A program made the translations under genes and the position numbers. This document shows positions 1-8,700 of a stretch of DNA of 10,190 nucleotides, piece by piece. Each line of letters opens with the position of its first letter. The stretch's first letter is position 1. The DNA lies in NCBI GenBank assembly GCA_016219235.1, contig JACRBO010000251.1, positions 1 through 10,190 on the forward strand. The letters are read 5' to 3'. The DNA is from Chloroflexota bacterium. GTDB lineage: Bacteria; Chloroflexota; Anaerolineae; Fen-1058. The notes beneath the pieces were generated by a model. The model was not told the DNA's origin. It made no database searches and worked only from the letters and a program-made list of their open reading frames with translations.

Positions 1-3
1 GAA

Positions 4-1782
4 GTGGCTATGACCAACGCGCAGCCGGCGTCGCGAATACCGATCGGGCGGCCGATCGCGATCGGGTTGGCGATGCTGCTCGTGATTGCGCTGGGTATCG
101 GCGGTGTTGTAATGGTGACGGCGAATCTGCCTACACCCGATCGGCCTGTGGCCGTCGTCACACTCGGCCCGAATGTGCGCATCGAGACGCCCACCGCGCC
201 GCCCATCGATGCGACGCCGACGGTGGATGCGAGCACGGTCACCAGCACGACGGCGCCGGTTGACGCCTGTCGGTTGATCTACGCGGAGTCGTTCGATAAC
301 ACGTCGACGGGTTTGCCGGGTGGTGAGCAAGAAGGCGCGGCCTGGGGCTATGCCGGCGGCGAGTATCGGTTGTTGATCAAAGCCGCGAACTTCTATCAAA
401 CGCGCTTGCTTGGCCCGCAATTGTCCGATTATGCCGCCGAGGTTGAGGTGCGGTTTGCGTCGGAGACGGCGGGCGATTATGGCCTGGTGGTGGCGGCGCG
501 TGGAGCGGATGACTACATCGCCTTTGTGGTGGATGCAGCGCAGCAGTATGCCATCACGCGCCGCACGCCCGATGGGTCCACTATCATTCACGACTGGACG
601 TTTGCGTCCGCGCTTAAGCCCGGCTCCGAGGCCAACCGTTTGCGGGCCGTGCAACGCGGGCGCGAGATCGCCGTGTACGCCAATGACGTGCTGCTGCGCG
701 TGATCGTCGACGATGGCAACCCGGCGCTCGATCGGCAAATCGGTGTGACGGCGGCCTCGTTCGCGCGCGGGAGCGTGGAGGCGCGTTTTGATAACTTGCG
801 CGTCTGTCAGGCGCCGTCGAGTTTGTCTGCCAAGCGGGTGACGTTGATTGACGCCTTTGATGACAATCGCAACGGCTGGGCGCCCAAACGTTACTCGGCT
901 AATGGCTCAACCGCCATCGAGAACGGGCAATTCACGATCAATGCGATTTACAACAATCAAGATTATGGCTGGGCCGAATGGAATCCCAATGTCGCCTTTG
1001 ATCAGCTAAATCTTGAGGTTGATGTGCAGATCGCGGAAGGTGCGCCGGAGAGCCAGATCGGTGTGATGTTTGGCGTGCAGGACCTGGACAACTATTATCT
1101 GTTCCGCGTGACGAACGATGGCCGCTACAGCGTCTATCGGCGGGTGGCCGGTTCGAATCAGGCGATCACGGAGGCGACCGCCTCGATCGCCATCAAGCCC
1201 GATCGGCAGGCGAACCAACTGCGGCTGTCCGTGATCAGCAACACGCTGACGGCGCTGATCAACAATCAACCGGTGCTGCAAGCGGCCATCGCCTACGAGC
1301 CGGGGTTTGTAGGCTTTTGGTGCGGGGTGTTTGCGCCGGGGCAGACGCGCTGCGCTTTCGATAATCTCGCAGTGTCGGGCACGCCCTCGACCGGGCCGCT
1401 GACGATCTATCCGTTTTGCAATTGTCGGCGCGAGGCGCGGCTGAATCAACCGCTGACGGCCAGCTGGTTCTGGCGCTTTAAGTCGGCTGATCTGATCGAT
1501 CGTTTCAAATCGACGGTGACGATGACGGTGACGCTGGACGGTCAGACCGTGGTTCAACCCGGGCAGTATTGGGGGGTGACCCTCCGCGAGGATGACGCGT
1601 TCGCGCTGCCCTGGCGTTACGATCTGCCGTCATTAACGCCGGGCAGTCATGTCCTGGAATACAGCGTGCATTCGGACATTGAGTTAACCGACGGCTTCGA
1701 CGGCAACGGCGACGGCAAACCGGACGCCTACGGGCCGGGCGATTTTCTATCCGGTTATGTGGAAGTAGTCGTGCTGCCGTGA
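4..1782 (+). CDS. Membrane-anchored protein with two concanavalin/LamG-like domains
   Basis: The protein is 592 residues and ends in TGA. Residues about 17-40 form one hydrophobic segment after a short basic N-terminus, read as an uncleaved signal anchor or signal peptide. A Thr/Pro-rich linker follows (about 42-87). Two homologous beta-sandwich modules come next, about 88-268 and 280-458. Each opens with a FD(N/D) motif and closes with a FDNLxV strand (FDNLRV, FDNLAV), typical of the concanavalin-like/DUF1080 fold. The last 130 residues are also beta-rich and carry an acidic DGNGDGKPD loop that resembles a calcium-binding loop. The likely role is extracellular carbohydrate or surface binding; I see no catalytic residues I can name. 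The frame is open to the window edge, so the start is uncertain: GTG at 4 and ATG at 10 are both possible and no ribosome site is visible. The fold call is moderately sure and the function is unknown. Confidence 0.8.
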   Translation: MAMTNAQPASRIPIGRPIAIGLAMLLVIALGIGGVVMVTANLPTPDRPVAVVTLGPNVRIETPTAPPIDATPTVDASTVTSTTAPVDACRLIYAESFDNTSTGLPGGEQEGAAWGYAGGEYRLLIKAANFYQTRLLGPQLSDYAAEVEVRFASETAGDYGLVVAARGADDYIAFVVDAAQQYAITRRTPDGSTIIHDWTFASALKPGSEANRLRAVQRGREIAVYANDVLLRVIVDDGNPALDRQIGVTAASFARGSVEARFDNLRVCQAPSSLSAKRVTLIDAFDDNRNGWAPKRYSANGSTAIENGQFTINAIYNNQDYGWAEWNPNVAFDQLNLEVDVQIAEGAPESQIGVMFGVQDLDNYYLFRVTNDGRYSVYRRVAGSNQAITEATASIAIKPDRQANQLRLSVISNTLTALINNQPVLQAAIAYEPGFVGFWCGVFAPGQTRCAFDNLAVSGTPSTGPLTIYPFCNCRREARLNQPLTASWFWRFKSADLIDRFKSTVTMTVTLDGQTVVQPGQYWGVTLREDDAFALPWRYDLPSLTPGSHVLEYSVHSDIELTDGFDGNGDGKPDAYGPGDFLSGYVEVVVLP

Positions 1783-1806
1783 CTATTTTGACGGTACTGC
1801 GACTAC
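1765..1806 (+). terminator. Imperfect hairpin spanning the stop codon, possible terminator
   Basis: The arms 1765-1780 and 1791-1806 are complementary at 12 of 16 positions: seven outer pairs starting GTAGTCG and four inner pairs CCGT/ACGG. They enclose a 10-base loop and the TGA stop of the upstream gene. There is no clear T tract after it, so a terminator role is a weak inference. Confidence 0.3.
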
Positions 1807-1883
1807 TCTCATGGACCAGCAATTCTCATTTTGACTCATCGCAATGGGCTGGCGACTCGAAGTCGCGCCTACCGACTACACAA

Positions 1884-1956
1884 AGCCGACCTGCGTCGGC
1901 TGGATTTCAGTCGGCGGAGGCCGACTTCGTGCGGTTGTTGCTGCGATTTCAATCGC
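1884..1956. repeat. Cluster of three small hairpins (REP-like intergenic repeat)
   Basis: Three perfect short hairpins follow one another: 1884-1890 with 1895-1901 (AGCCGAC/GTCGGCT), 1909-1915 with 1920-1926 (AGTCGGC/GCCGACT), and 1943-1947 with 1952-1956 (GCGAT/ATCGC). All have 4-base loops. The first two arms share the GTCGGC core, so they look like copies of one unit. Such serial hairpins in a gap suggest a dispersed non-coding repeat. The gap 1783-2221 holds no convincing gene; the one open frame across it is low-complexity and shares nothing with known families. Confidence 0.55.
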
Positions 1957-2004
1957 CGGATGCCAAATTGAGAATTGCTGCCAGTGGGCCGTTAGCCGCT
2001 GAAT

Positions 2005-2034
2005 CACGGCGGATTGTCACACGGCGGATTGTCG
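2005..2034. repeat. Two tandem copies of a 15-bp unit
   Basis: The unit CACGGCGGATTGTC(A/G) occurs at 2005-2019 and again at 2020-2034 with one difference in the last base. It lies in the gene-free gap. No function is visible. Confidence 0.6.
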
Positions 2035-2057
2035 CACGTTCCGGGGATGAACGTCAG

Positions 2058-2086
2058 TTGAAGCCAGGCGCGGCTTCGACTACGAT
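2058..2086 (+). promoter_or_regulatory. Candidate promoter for the redox cluster
   Basis: TTGAAG at 2058-2063 and TACGAT at 2081-2086 are separated by 17 bp, a reasonable sigma70-type pair. The spacer contains a hairpin (GAAGCC/GGCTTC, 2060-2065 with 2072-2077) that could be incidental or regulatory. The leader to the ferredoxin start would be about 130 nt. The match is only moderate. Confidence 0.25.
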
Positions 2087-2122
2087 AGACTCATTATCAT
2101 GTTGCGCAGTACCTGCTCCAGC

Positions 2123-2162
2123 CGCCGTCCCCGGCGCGGGTATTGAGCCGCCGGCGACGGCG
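2123..2162. repeat. 14-bp inverted repeat upstream of the ferredoxin gene
   Basis: The arms 2123-2136 and 2149-2162 are complementary at 13 of 14 positions around a 12-base loop, giving a very GC-rich hairpin. It sits between the candidate promoter and the ferredoxin start. It could be an attenuator-like leader structure or another intergenic repeat; no T tract follows. Confidence 0.45.
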
Positions 2163-2221
2163 CTCTGAGCGTGGACGGCCGAGTAGCTACGTGCGCGCCG
2201 TTGATGGACAGGATTTCAATC

Positions 2222-2485
2222 ATGTTTGGTGCCTCCAGTGCCGCTCCACTAACCGATTTGAATCGCTACACCGCTCTATCCGAAGGTCAGGTTGTGCCCG
2301 AAGCGTCGCGCTGTGTGCAGTGCGGCATCTGTTCTTACACCTGTCCCATCAACATCGATGTGCGCGCGCACGCCTGGCGCGGCCTGCCCATTCACGACGG
2401 TCATTGCCTGACCTGCGGCCAGTGCGTGCAGCGCTGCCCCCGCGGCGTGCTGCGTTTTGAGCGCATCGCGCTGTTGAATGTCTGA
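2222..2485 (+). CDS. Small 2x[4Fe-4S] ferredoxin-type protein
   Basis: The 87-residue product carries two classic cluster motifs of the CxxCxxCxxxCP type: Cys31, 34, 37, 41 (CVQCGICSYTCP) and Cys62, 65, 68, 72 (CLTCGQCVQRCP). It is a cytoplasmic electron carrier or iron-sulfur subunit. The spacing of 20 residues between the motifs and the DVRAHAWRG stretch resemble dicluster subunits of oxidoreductase complexes (HdrC- or GltD-N-terminus-like) rather than a free bacterial ferredoxin. The ATG at 2222 is chosen over the upstream GTG at 2171 because AGGA lies 8 nt before it and the extra N-terminal residues lack family character. The FAD oxidoreductase begins 20 nt downstream, so the protein is probably its electron-transfer partner. 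It is the only gene of the cluster that is intact as written. Confidence 0.85.
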   Translation: MFGASSAAPLTDLNRYTALSEGQVVPEASRCVQCGICSYTCPINIDVRAHAWRGLPIHDGHCLTCGQCVQRCPRGVLRFERIALLNV

Positions 2486-2505
2486 TCTCACACCTTGCAT
2501 TGATT

Positions 2506-3322
2506 ATGGCTCATTACGTCATTGTTGGCTCGAGTATTGGATGAAGCCGAATCCCGCCTGATTGAAGAGCGGCTGTGCGACGAAGGCGTGATCATTCATA
2601 CGCGCACGCAGGTGAAGCAGGCCGTCGGCAAGCGTGACAAACTGGTCGCCGTTGAAACGCAGGCCAGCAAGACCATCAAATGCGACGTTTTAGCCGTGGC
2701 GATCGGGGTGAAACCGCGCCTGGAGTTGGCGTGCATGGCTAACCTCAGGATCGATCGTGGTCTGCTGGTGGACGAGTATCTGCGCACCAGCGCGCCCGAT
2801 GTGTACGCGGCGGGCGACGTGGCGCAGGTCTACGATCCGCACAGCGGCCGCGCCGTGTTGGATGTGCTGTGGTCGACGGCGCTGGAACAAGGGCGCGCGG
2901 CCGGCCTCAACATGGCCGGGGCGCAACAACCCTACGTCAAGCAAGTGGCGATGAATGTGACGCAGCTGGCGGGGCTGATGACTACCATCATCGGCGCGGT
3001 CGGCGGCGGTAACGATGAAGACCTGTTGACCATCTCGCGCGGCGACAGCGAAGCGTGGCGACTGCCGACCGGCGCGCGGGTGTTGACCGATCAACGCGCG
3101 GTCAATCGGCTGCGCCTGCTGGTCAGTGACTGTGCCATTGTCGGCGCGGTCGTCATCGGTGATCAGGCCTGGTCGCAGCCCTTGCATCGCCTCATCGCCG
3201 CCAGGGCCGACATCTGCTCGATTCGCGCGCAACTTGAAGCCGAGCCTGCGCAGGCGCTGACACAGTTATCAGATTTCTATCAAGACTGGGAGCAAAGCTA
3301 CCGTGCGTCAACGAACGTATGA
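2506..3322 (+). pseudogene. NAD(P)H/FAD-dependent oxidoreductase, broken by internal deletion
   Basis: The family is the pyridine nucleotide-disulfide oxidoreductase type (NirB N-terminus/rubredoxin-reductase-like), which moves electrons between NAD(P)H and a partner through FAD. The ATG at 2506 gives MAHYVIVGSSIG, the first beta strand and glycine turn of an FAD Rossmann fold, and then a TGA at 2542. The next frame, from about 2525, continues with LLARVLDEAE, normally found after the second (NAD-binding) glycine motif, and runs to 3322. The retained part includes the second FAD motif SAPDVYAAGDVA and the QGRAAGLNMAG stretch. Roughly 150-180 residues, with most of the FAD and NAD sites, are therefore missing by family comparison. 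The 3' end overlaps the cytochrome b start by 20 nt, so the two were translationally coupled. A protein started at a TTG near 2522 would lack both nucleotide-binding sites and should be inactive. Confidence 0.8.
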
Positions 3323-4082
3323 ACTGTGGTATGCGCTGGCGGCGATGATCGGCCTGACGTTGGTGTATGTGCCGATCGCGACACAGGGCATTCCCAGAGC
3401 CAGCGGCGTCTTCGGGCACGGCCTCGGTATTCTGGGTTTTCTGCTGATGCTCAGCACTGAGACGTTGTATTCACTGCGCAAGCGGGCGCGTGGCAAAGCC
3501 AGCGGCCGCATGAGCACATGGCTGCAAATTCACATCTTCACCGGCCTCGTCGGGCCGTTCATGGTCTTGCTGCACACCTCGTGGAAGTTTAGCGGCCTGG
3601 CCGGTGTGCTGATGTTGATGACGATCATCATCGTGATCAGCGGCATCGTTGGCCGTTACATCTATACGGCGGTTCCACGCACGGTCGATGGCGCAGCAGT
3701 GGCCCTGCGCGATCTGGAGCAGCAGATTGCGGCGGCGGATGCGAAGCTGCAAGAACTCGGTGCAGCCCGATTGACCCCCGTGACCTCCACGGGCAGCGGG
3801 GCCTCACTGGTCCTGGGGCGAACCTTCGCGCGCTAGCGCTACCGGCGCGAGATCGATCGGACGCTGAAATCGATCGGGGCGGCAGGGCAGGCGCACGCGC
3901 GCCAATTGCGGCAGTCGTTCGATGATCGCTTCCGCATTCAACAGCAGATTCAATCATTGGCCGCAGCGCGACGGCTGTTGGCGGTGTGGCATACGATCCA
4001 CATCCCGATCGGGGTGGCGTTGTTTACCGTGGCCGCCATTCATATCGTCGAAACACTGTATTACGCCACATTTATCAAGTAA
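3303..4082 (+). pseudogene. Di-heme membrane cytochrome b with in-frame TAG at codon 178
   Basis: One frame runs from GTG 3303 to TAA 4080-4082 (259 codons), interrupted only by TAG at 3834-3836. Predicted membrane helices lie at about 8-27, 37-57, 73-95, 99-123 and, beyond the TAG, 229-255. Histidines His77/His91 in helix 3 and His233/His247 in helix 5 are each 14 residues apart, the spacing of axial ligands for two stacked b hemes. His39 is a further candidate. A charged, helical cytoplasmic loop (about 130-225) joins helices 4 and 5, and the stop falls inside it. The truncated 177-residue product would lose helix 5 and one ligand of each heme. The role inferred from neighbours is to pass electrons from the FAD/ferredoxin side across the membrane to the multiheme cytochrome c. 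I do not recognise a named family; it resembles the cytochrome b561/ferric-reductase class in general plan. Confidence 0.75.
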
Positions 4083-4203
4083 GCAACCCACTGTGTGCAC
4101 TGTCATGCCTGAATGCTTTCGCCAGGCGCGCCCCCGCTTTGCCCCTTCGGCAGGGCGTATCGGGCATCCAGATTGATGATTGGCAAATACGGCCAATAGG
4201 TTT

Positions 4204-4236
4204 CTGGATTCCCGCCAGAGGCACGCGGGAATGACA
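4204..4236 (-). repeat. REP-like hairpin repeat, copy 1
   Basis: The arms ATTCCCGC (4208-4215) and GCGGGAAT (4225-4232) form a perfect 8-bp stem. The flanks CTGGATTCCCGCC and GAATGACA are shared, in reverse orientation, with a second copy at 9019-9046. The overall form resembles widespread ATTCCC...GGGAAT intergenic repeats such as neisserial dRS3. It lies in the 209-bp gap between the cytochrome b and cytochrome c genes and may have inserted into the operon. Confidence 0.7.
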
Positions 4237-4291
4237 CAGAGTGCGATCTGCGCAGTGTGAATTGACTAAGCAAATTATTGAGGCCGATCTT

Positions 4292-5733
4292 ATGCGCCGT
4301 CTGGGCTGTCTGACTCCACTGGGACTTTTCGCCGGATTGCTGACGCTGCTGATCGTTGGCGGCGTGGCGCTGGCCAGCGGCGGCGCGATGTTCAGCCCCG
4401 GCGAGCTGAACGCGCACGCCGGCGAGTCGCTGGGCGGCGTTACTTCGCACGCGCAGTTGAGCGACCGCTGCGCCGCCTGCCACGTCGATCCGTGGAGCAG
4501 TGAAGTCATGGCGACGCGCTGCCTGAGCTGTCACACCGATGTGCGCGCCCAGCTCGACAATCCCCAATCGCTGCATAGCGCCATGCCAGACGTTAAACAG
4601 TGTCGCAGTTGTCACGCGGAGCACAACGGCTCGACGGCGTCGCTGTTGCGGCTGAATTTAACGGACTTTCCGCACGATCGACTGCCGTTCACTTTGGCCG
4701 CGCATTAGACCACTAACACCGGGCTGCCGTTTACGTGCGCCGACTGCCACGGTGATGACATCAGCACCTTTGATCCGGCGAAATGCGCGACCTGCCATCG
4801 CGAGTATCAGATCGATTTCGTAACGAAGCACGCGGCCGATTTCGGTCAGGACTGTCTGGCCTGTCACGATGGCGTCGATCGTTTCTCCGCTTTTGACCAT
4901 AGTCGGCTGAAATTCACACTGAGTGGCGAGCACGCCGAAGTGACATGCGGTGAGTGTCACACGAACGTGCGCGCCGTGGCGGACTTCACGATTGCTTCAC
5001 CGGCTTGCATCGACTGCCATCGCGAGGACGACGCGCAAGCGCATAACGGAGCGTTCGGCACGGATTGCGCGGTATGCCACACCTCTGACGATTGGGACAA
5101 CGCCACCTTCGATCACAATCAGGCGGCCTTCAAGTTGGAGGGCAAGCACAGCGCGGTCGAGTGCGAGCAGTGCCACGTCAACGATGTGTTCAAAGGCACG
5201 TCGCAAACGTGCGTGAGCTGCCATCAGGCGGATGATGCCCGAGCGCATCAGGGCGCGTATGGCGCGGACTGCGCGCAGTGCCACAATGCCGGCGACTGGC
5301 AGGACGCCAGGTTCGATCACAATTTGTCAGTGTTCAGGCTGACGGGCGCACATGTCAATGTGACTTGCGCCAGGTGCCACGTCAACAGCGTGTACAGGGG
5401 GACGCCGCAGACCTGCGTGGGCTGCCATGCTGATCCGCAAGAACATCTGGGGCGTTTGGTTTGGACTGCGCGCAATGCCACAACACCAGCACCTGGGAGG
5501 GGGCCACGTTCGATCATACCTTCCCGCTCGATCACGGCGAGAGCGGCGCCATCGCGTGCAAGACGTGCCACGTGACGACGGACTTCAAGCTGTACTCGTG
5601 CTACGGCTGCCACGAACATGATCCGGGGAAGGTTCAGGCCGAGCATCTGGAAGAGGGTATCAGCAATTTCCAAAATTGCATGGAGTGTCACCCCACCGGG
5701 CGCGAAGAAGAGGGCGAAGGCGGCCGCGATTAG
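4292..5733 (+). pseudogene. 18-heme c-type cytochrome, broken by TAG and one-base deletion
   Basis: The ATG at 4292 follows TGAGG by 8 nt and opens a signal peptide or anchor (about residues 10-30, ending VALASGGA), so the protein is exported. Eighteen CxxCH heme motifs follow, from CAACH at 4469 to CMECH at 5677. They fall into six groups of three. The last four groups share a repeat with landmarks FDHN, FxLxGxH, VxCxxCHVN, QTCVxCH, AHxGxxG and DCAxCH; their FDH landmarks start at 4892, 5108, 5312 and 5509. The reading is interrupted by TAG at 4706-4708, after heme 3, and by loss of one base within 5455-5458, after heme 14. Restoring one T there gives RFGLDCAQCH, which matches the other repeats. 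Without these lesions the product is about 480 residues. It is a likely periplasmic or extracellular electron wire accepting electrons from the upstream cytochrome b. The terminal codon is TAG. Confidence 0.85.
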
Positions 5734-5755
5734 GGGTGTGGCGGCGAGGTTCGAT

Positions 5756-5788
5756 ACGGGCAGACTCTGTGGAAGGCTGCCCGTTTTT
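5756..5788 (+). terminator. Rho-independent terminator after the cytochrome c gene
   Basis: ACGGGCAG (5756-5763) pairs with CTGCCCGT (5777-5784), and the hairpin runs into TTTTT at 5784-5788. It lies 22 nt past the cytochrome c stop and directly abuts the stop of the convergent kinase gene. On the reverse strand the same stem follows the kinase but lacks a T tract. Confidence 0.8.
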
Positions 5789-8700
5789 ATTTGGCGGCGG
5801 GCAGCCAGATGGTGAAAGCGGCACCGGGGCCTGGCTCGCTGTCTACTGTAATTCGACCGCCCAGCTTGTTGATGATGGTTTGACTGATGGCTAAGCCCAG
5901 ACCCGTGCCCGGCACGGTGTAGTCACCGGCGGCCTCGCCCCGATAGAACCGATCGAAAATGTGCGGCCGGTCTTTGGCCGAGATGCCGGGGCCGGTATCT
6001 TGAACCGTCAGAGTGATCCAGTTGCTGTCGGCGTGCGACTGCGCCCGGGTGGTCACGGTTACGCGGCCGCCGGCGGGCGTGTAGGCCAGCGCATTCGACA
6101 TCAGGCGGGTTGCGGCCTGAAACACCAGGCTGGAATCGCCGAGCGCGGGAGGCAAATCGGGCTGTAGATTGGCCGCCAGGGTCAGGCCGCGCTGTTGCGC
6201 CGGTGATTGTCGATCGTTGAGCAGATCGGTCGCCACGCGATTCAGTTCGAACGGGCGCAGGTTGAGCGCAAGGTTGGGCATGTCCAGGTGCGACACCTCC
6301 AGCAGGTCTTCGATCAGTTCCTGCAGCCGCACCGTCTGGGCGCTGAGTGTGGCCAGGTACTTCGGGCGCTTCTCCGCTTTGCCGGCTTCCAGCAGTTCCA
6401 GATAGATCTTGATATTGGTCAGCGGCGTGCGCAGCTCGTGGCTGATGCGCGAGATGAATTGATCTTTAAGGTGATCGAGTTGGGTCAGCTGCTGGTTGGC
6501 GGCGGTCAATTCGCGCGTGCGCTGCCGGACGCGCTCTTCCAGTTCTTCGGCGTGGCGTTGGATGCCGGCGTGTAATTGCGCGTTGTGGACGGCCAGGGCA
6601 ATCTGATCGGCAAAGGCACCGAGCCGCTCAGTGTGATGGCCGGAGAAATAGCCGGGCTGTGCACTGTACAGGCCCAGAAAGCCCAGCAGTTCGCCGTGGA
6701 TGTAGATGGGGGCGCCGGCGTAGCTGGCGATCCATTCGTCGCCGGCCCGCACCTGCCAGACTGGATTAAGGCGCGTGTCGTCCAGGATGAGCGGTTCGCC
6801 TGTGTCGCGCATGATGCACAGATTGGCGGTGGCGTTAATGTCAAAGTGCCCGGCGTCGATGATGTCGGGGCGGCAGCGCCCGCGCACCCGGACCACGCTG
6901 GCGCGGCCGTCGTCAACCAGCATGATGTCGGCCCCTTCACCGGGCATGACGCGCTCGACCATCGTCAAGACTTCGGTGAGCACGTCGTCGGGATTCAGGC
7001 TGTGGCTCAGGGCGGCGGCGGTGTCGCGCAGGGCTTCGGCCAGCCGGCGCGCGTCGTGCTCAGCCTCAAACAGCCGCGCGTTTTCGATGGCGGCCGCCGC
7101 CTGGGCGGCAAAGGCCATGAGCCGCCGGGCATGTTCCGGTGTGAAGAAGTTCGGTTGATCGCTGTCGAGGTTGAAGATGCCCAGGGTCTGATCGCGCAGC
7201 ACGATGGGCGCACCCAGGTACGATCGGGTCCAGGCGGTTTCCGGCGTCACCACCCAGTCGGGCGCGGTGTGCGTATCGTCGATGATGACGGGCTGGCGCG
7301 TATCGATCATGCGGCGCAAATTGGACAGTGAGAGCGGCAGGCTGAAGCTCAGCACCCGCTCGGCAAAATCAGGACTGATCTGACCGTAGCCGCGAGCGCG
7401 GACGACGCGCGCTACGCCGGCGACCCCGTCAATGAGCATGACATTGGCGGTGACGTGCGGCACGACGCGGCCGATAGTGGTGAGCATCTGATCGAGAATG
7501 GTGCTGAAGTCCAGGGTGCTGTTGAGCAGGACGGCGACTTCACGCAGACTGTTTGCCAGTTCGCGCTGGTCGCGCTCGGCCCGCTCGGTTTGTTTGCGCT
7601 CGGTGATGTCGCTGATGACGCCAAAGACCACGTGCTGCGCCGCATCGTATTCGGCGATGGAGTGGATGTCGCGCAGCTGCCCGTCGGTGGGCCGGCGAAT
7701 GCGAAACTCGAGGTCGTAGGGCTGGCCGTGTTCGATCAGGTTGTGGAGGGCGGCGTCGAGGAGCGGCCGATATTCCGACAGCGGAATCGATTGGGCGGCC
7801 GCGATCGACCAGTCTTCACCCTGCAGGCCGTAGATGAGCCGCGCTCCGGCCGATGCGCGAACTTTGTCTTCGGCGAGCCTGAATTCCCAGTTGCCAAAGC
7901 GGGCCACGCTTTCGGCGCGCCGCAGGCGGGCCTCGCTCTCGCGCAGGGCGTTCTCGGCGCGCACCCGCGCGGTGACGTCCCAGAACATGCCCTGGATGCC
8001 GGTGATTTCACCAGCGGCCGATCGGATGGGGACCTTGATGACTTCCACATAGATATGTTCCCTGCTCGACGGCAACAGGTGATCCTCGATCGTGGTGAAG
8101 GGTTCGCCGGTATTCAGGATGAGTTGATCATCGGCGCGATATTTGGCGGCCAGTTCCAGTGGATAGAAGTCGTAGGCGCTTTTGCCCAGACAGTCGGCCA
8201 GTGATACGCCCAGCGAGGCCAGCGTGGCGTGATTGGCAAAGGTCACCCGGCCGGCTCGATCGACGCGATATAGATTCTGGGGCAGCGCGTCGATCAGGTC
8301 GGCGTGCAGTTGTTGAGCCTCACGCAGCGCGGTTTCGGCCCACGTGCGGGCTGTGATGTCGCGCGCGCTCATCACCCCGCCGATGATGCGGCCGGCGTTA
8401 TCGCGCGCGGGCGTGCCCACTGCTTCCAGTGTCACGTAGTGCCCGTCGGCATGCCGATAGCGCAGCGTCATGCGCCCGGTCTGACCCGTGCGCAGCGCCC
8501 GCAGTGAGATACGGAGCAGGTGAAAGACATCATCGGGATGAATGTGTTCAAACAGGGTCCGCCCCACGATCTCTAACGGCGCATACCCGGCCACGGTTTT
8601 GATGGACGGGCTGATGTATTGATAGACGCCGTTCAGATCGGTCAGGCCCACCACGTCCAGCATGTTGTCGGTGATATGGCGCAGGCGCAGCTCGCTGTCA

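Noticed and set aside
1006..1557. Reverse 183-codon open frame
   Set aside because: It is antisense to the well-supported beta-sandwich protein, with Arg/His-rich shadow composition and no recognisable domain.
1779..2168. Forward 129-codon open frame in the gap
   Set aside because: It runs through hairpin repeats, has low-complexity composition and no recognisable domain, and has no ribosome site at its start.
3834..4708. TAG recoded as a sense codon
   Set aside because: The reconstructed cytochrome c ends at TAG 5731-5733 just before a terminator, and reading through would run into the convergent kinase gene; a frameshift and a deletion nearby also point to decay or error.
6576..7331. Forward 251-codon open frame, with another at 7455-8204
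   Set aside because: Both lie opposite the intact histidine kinase and are the antisense shadow of its GC-rich codons; no domain or ribosome site supports them.
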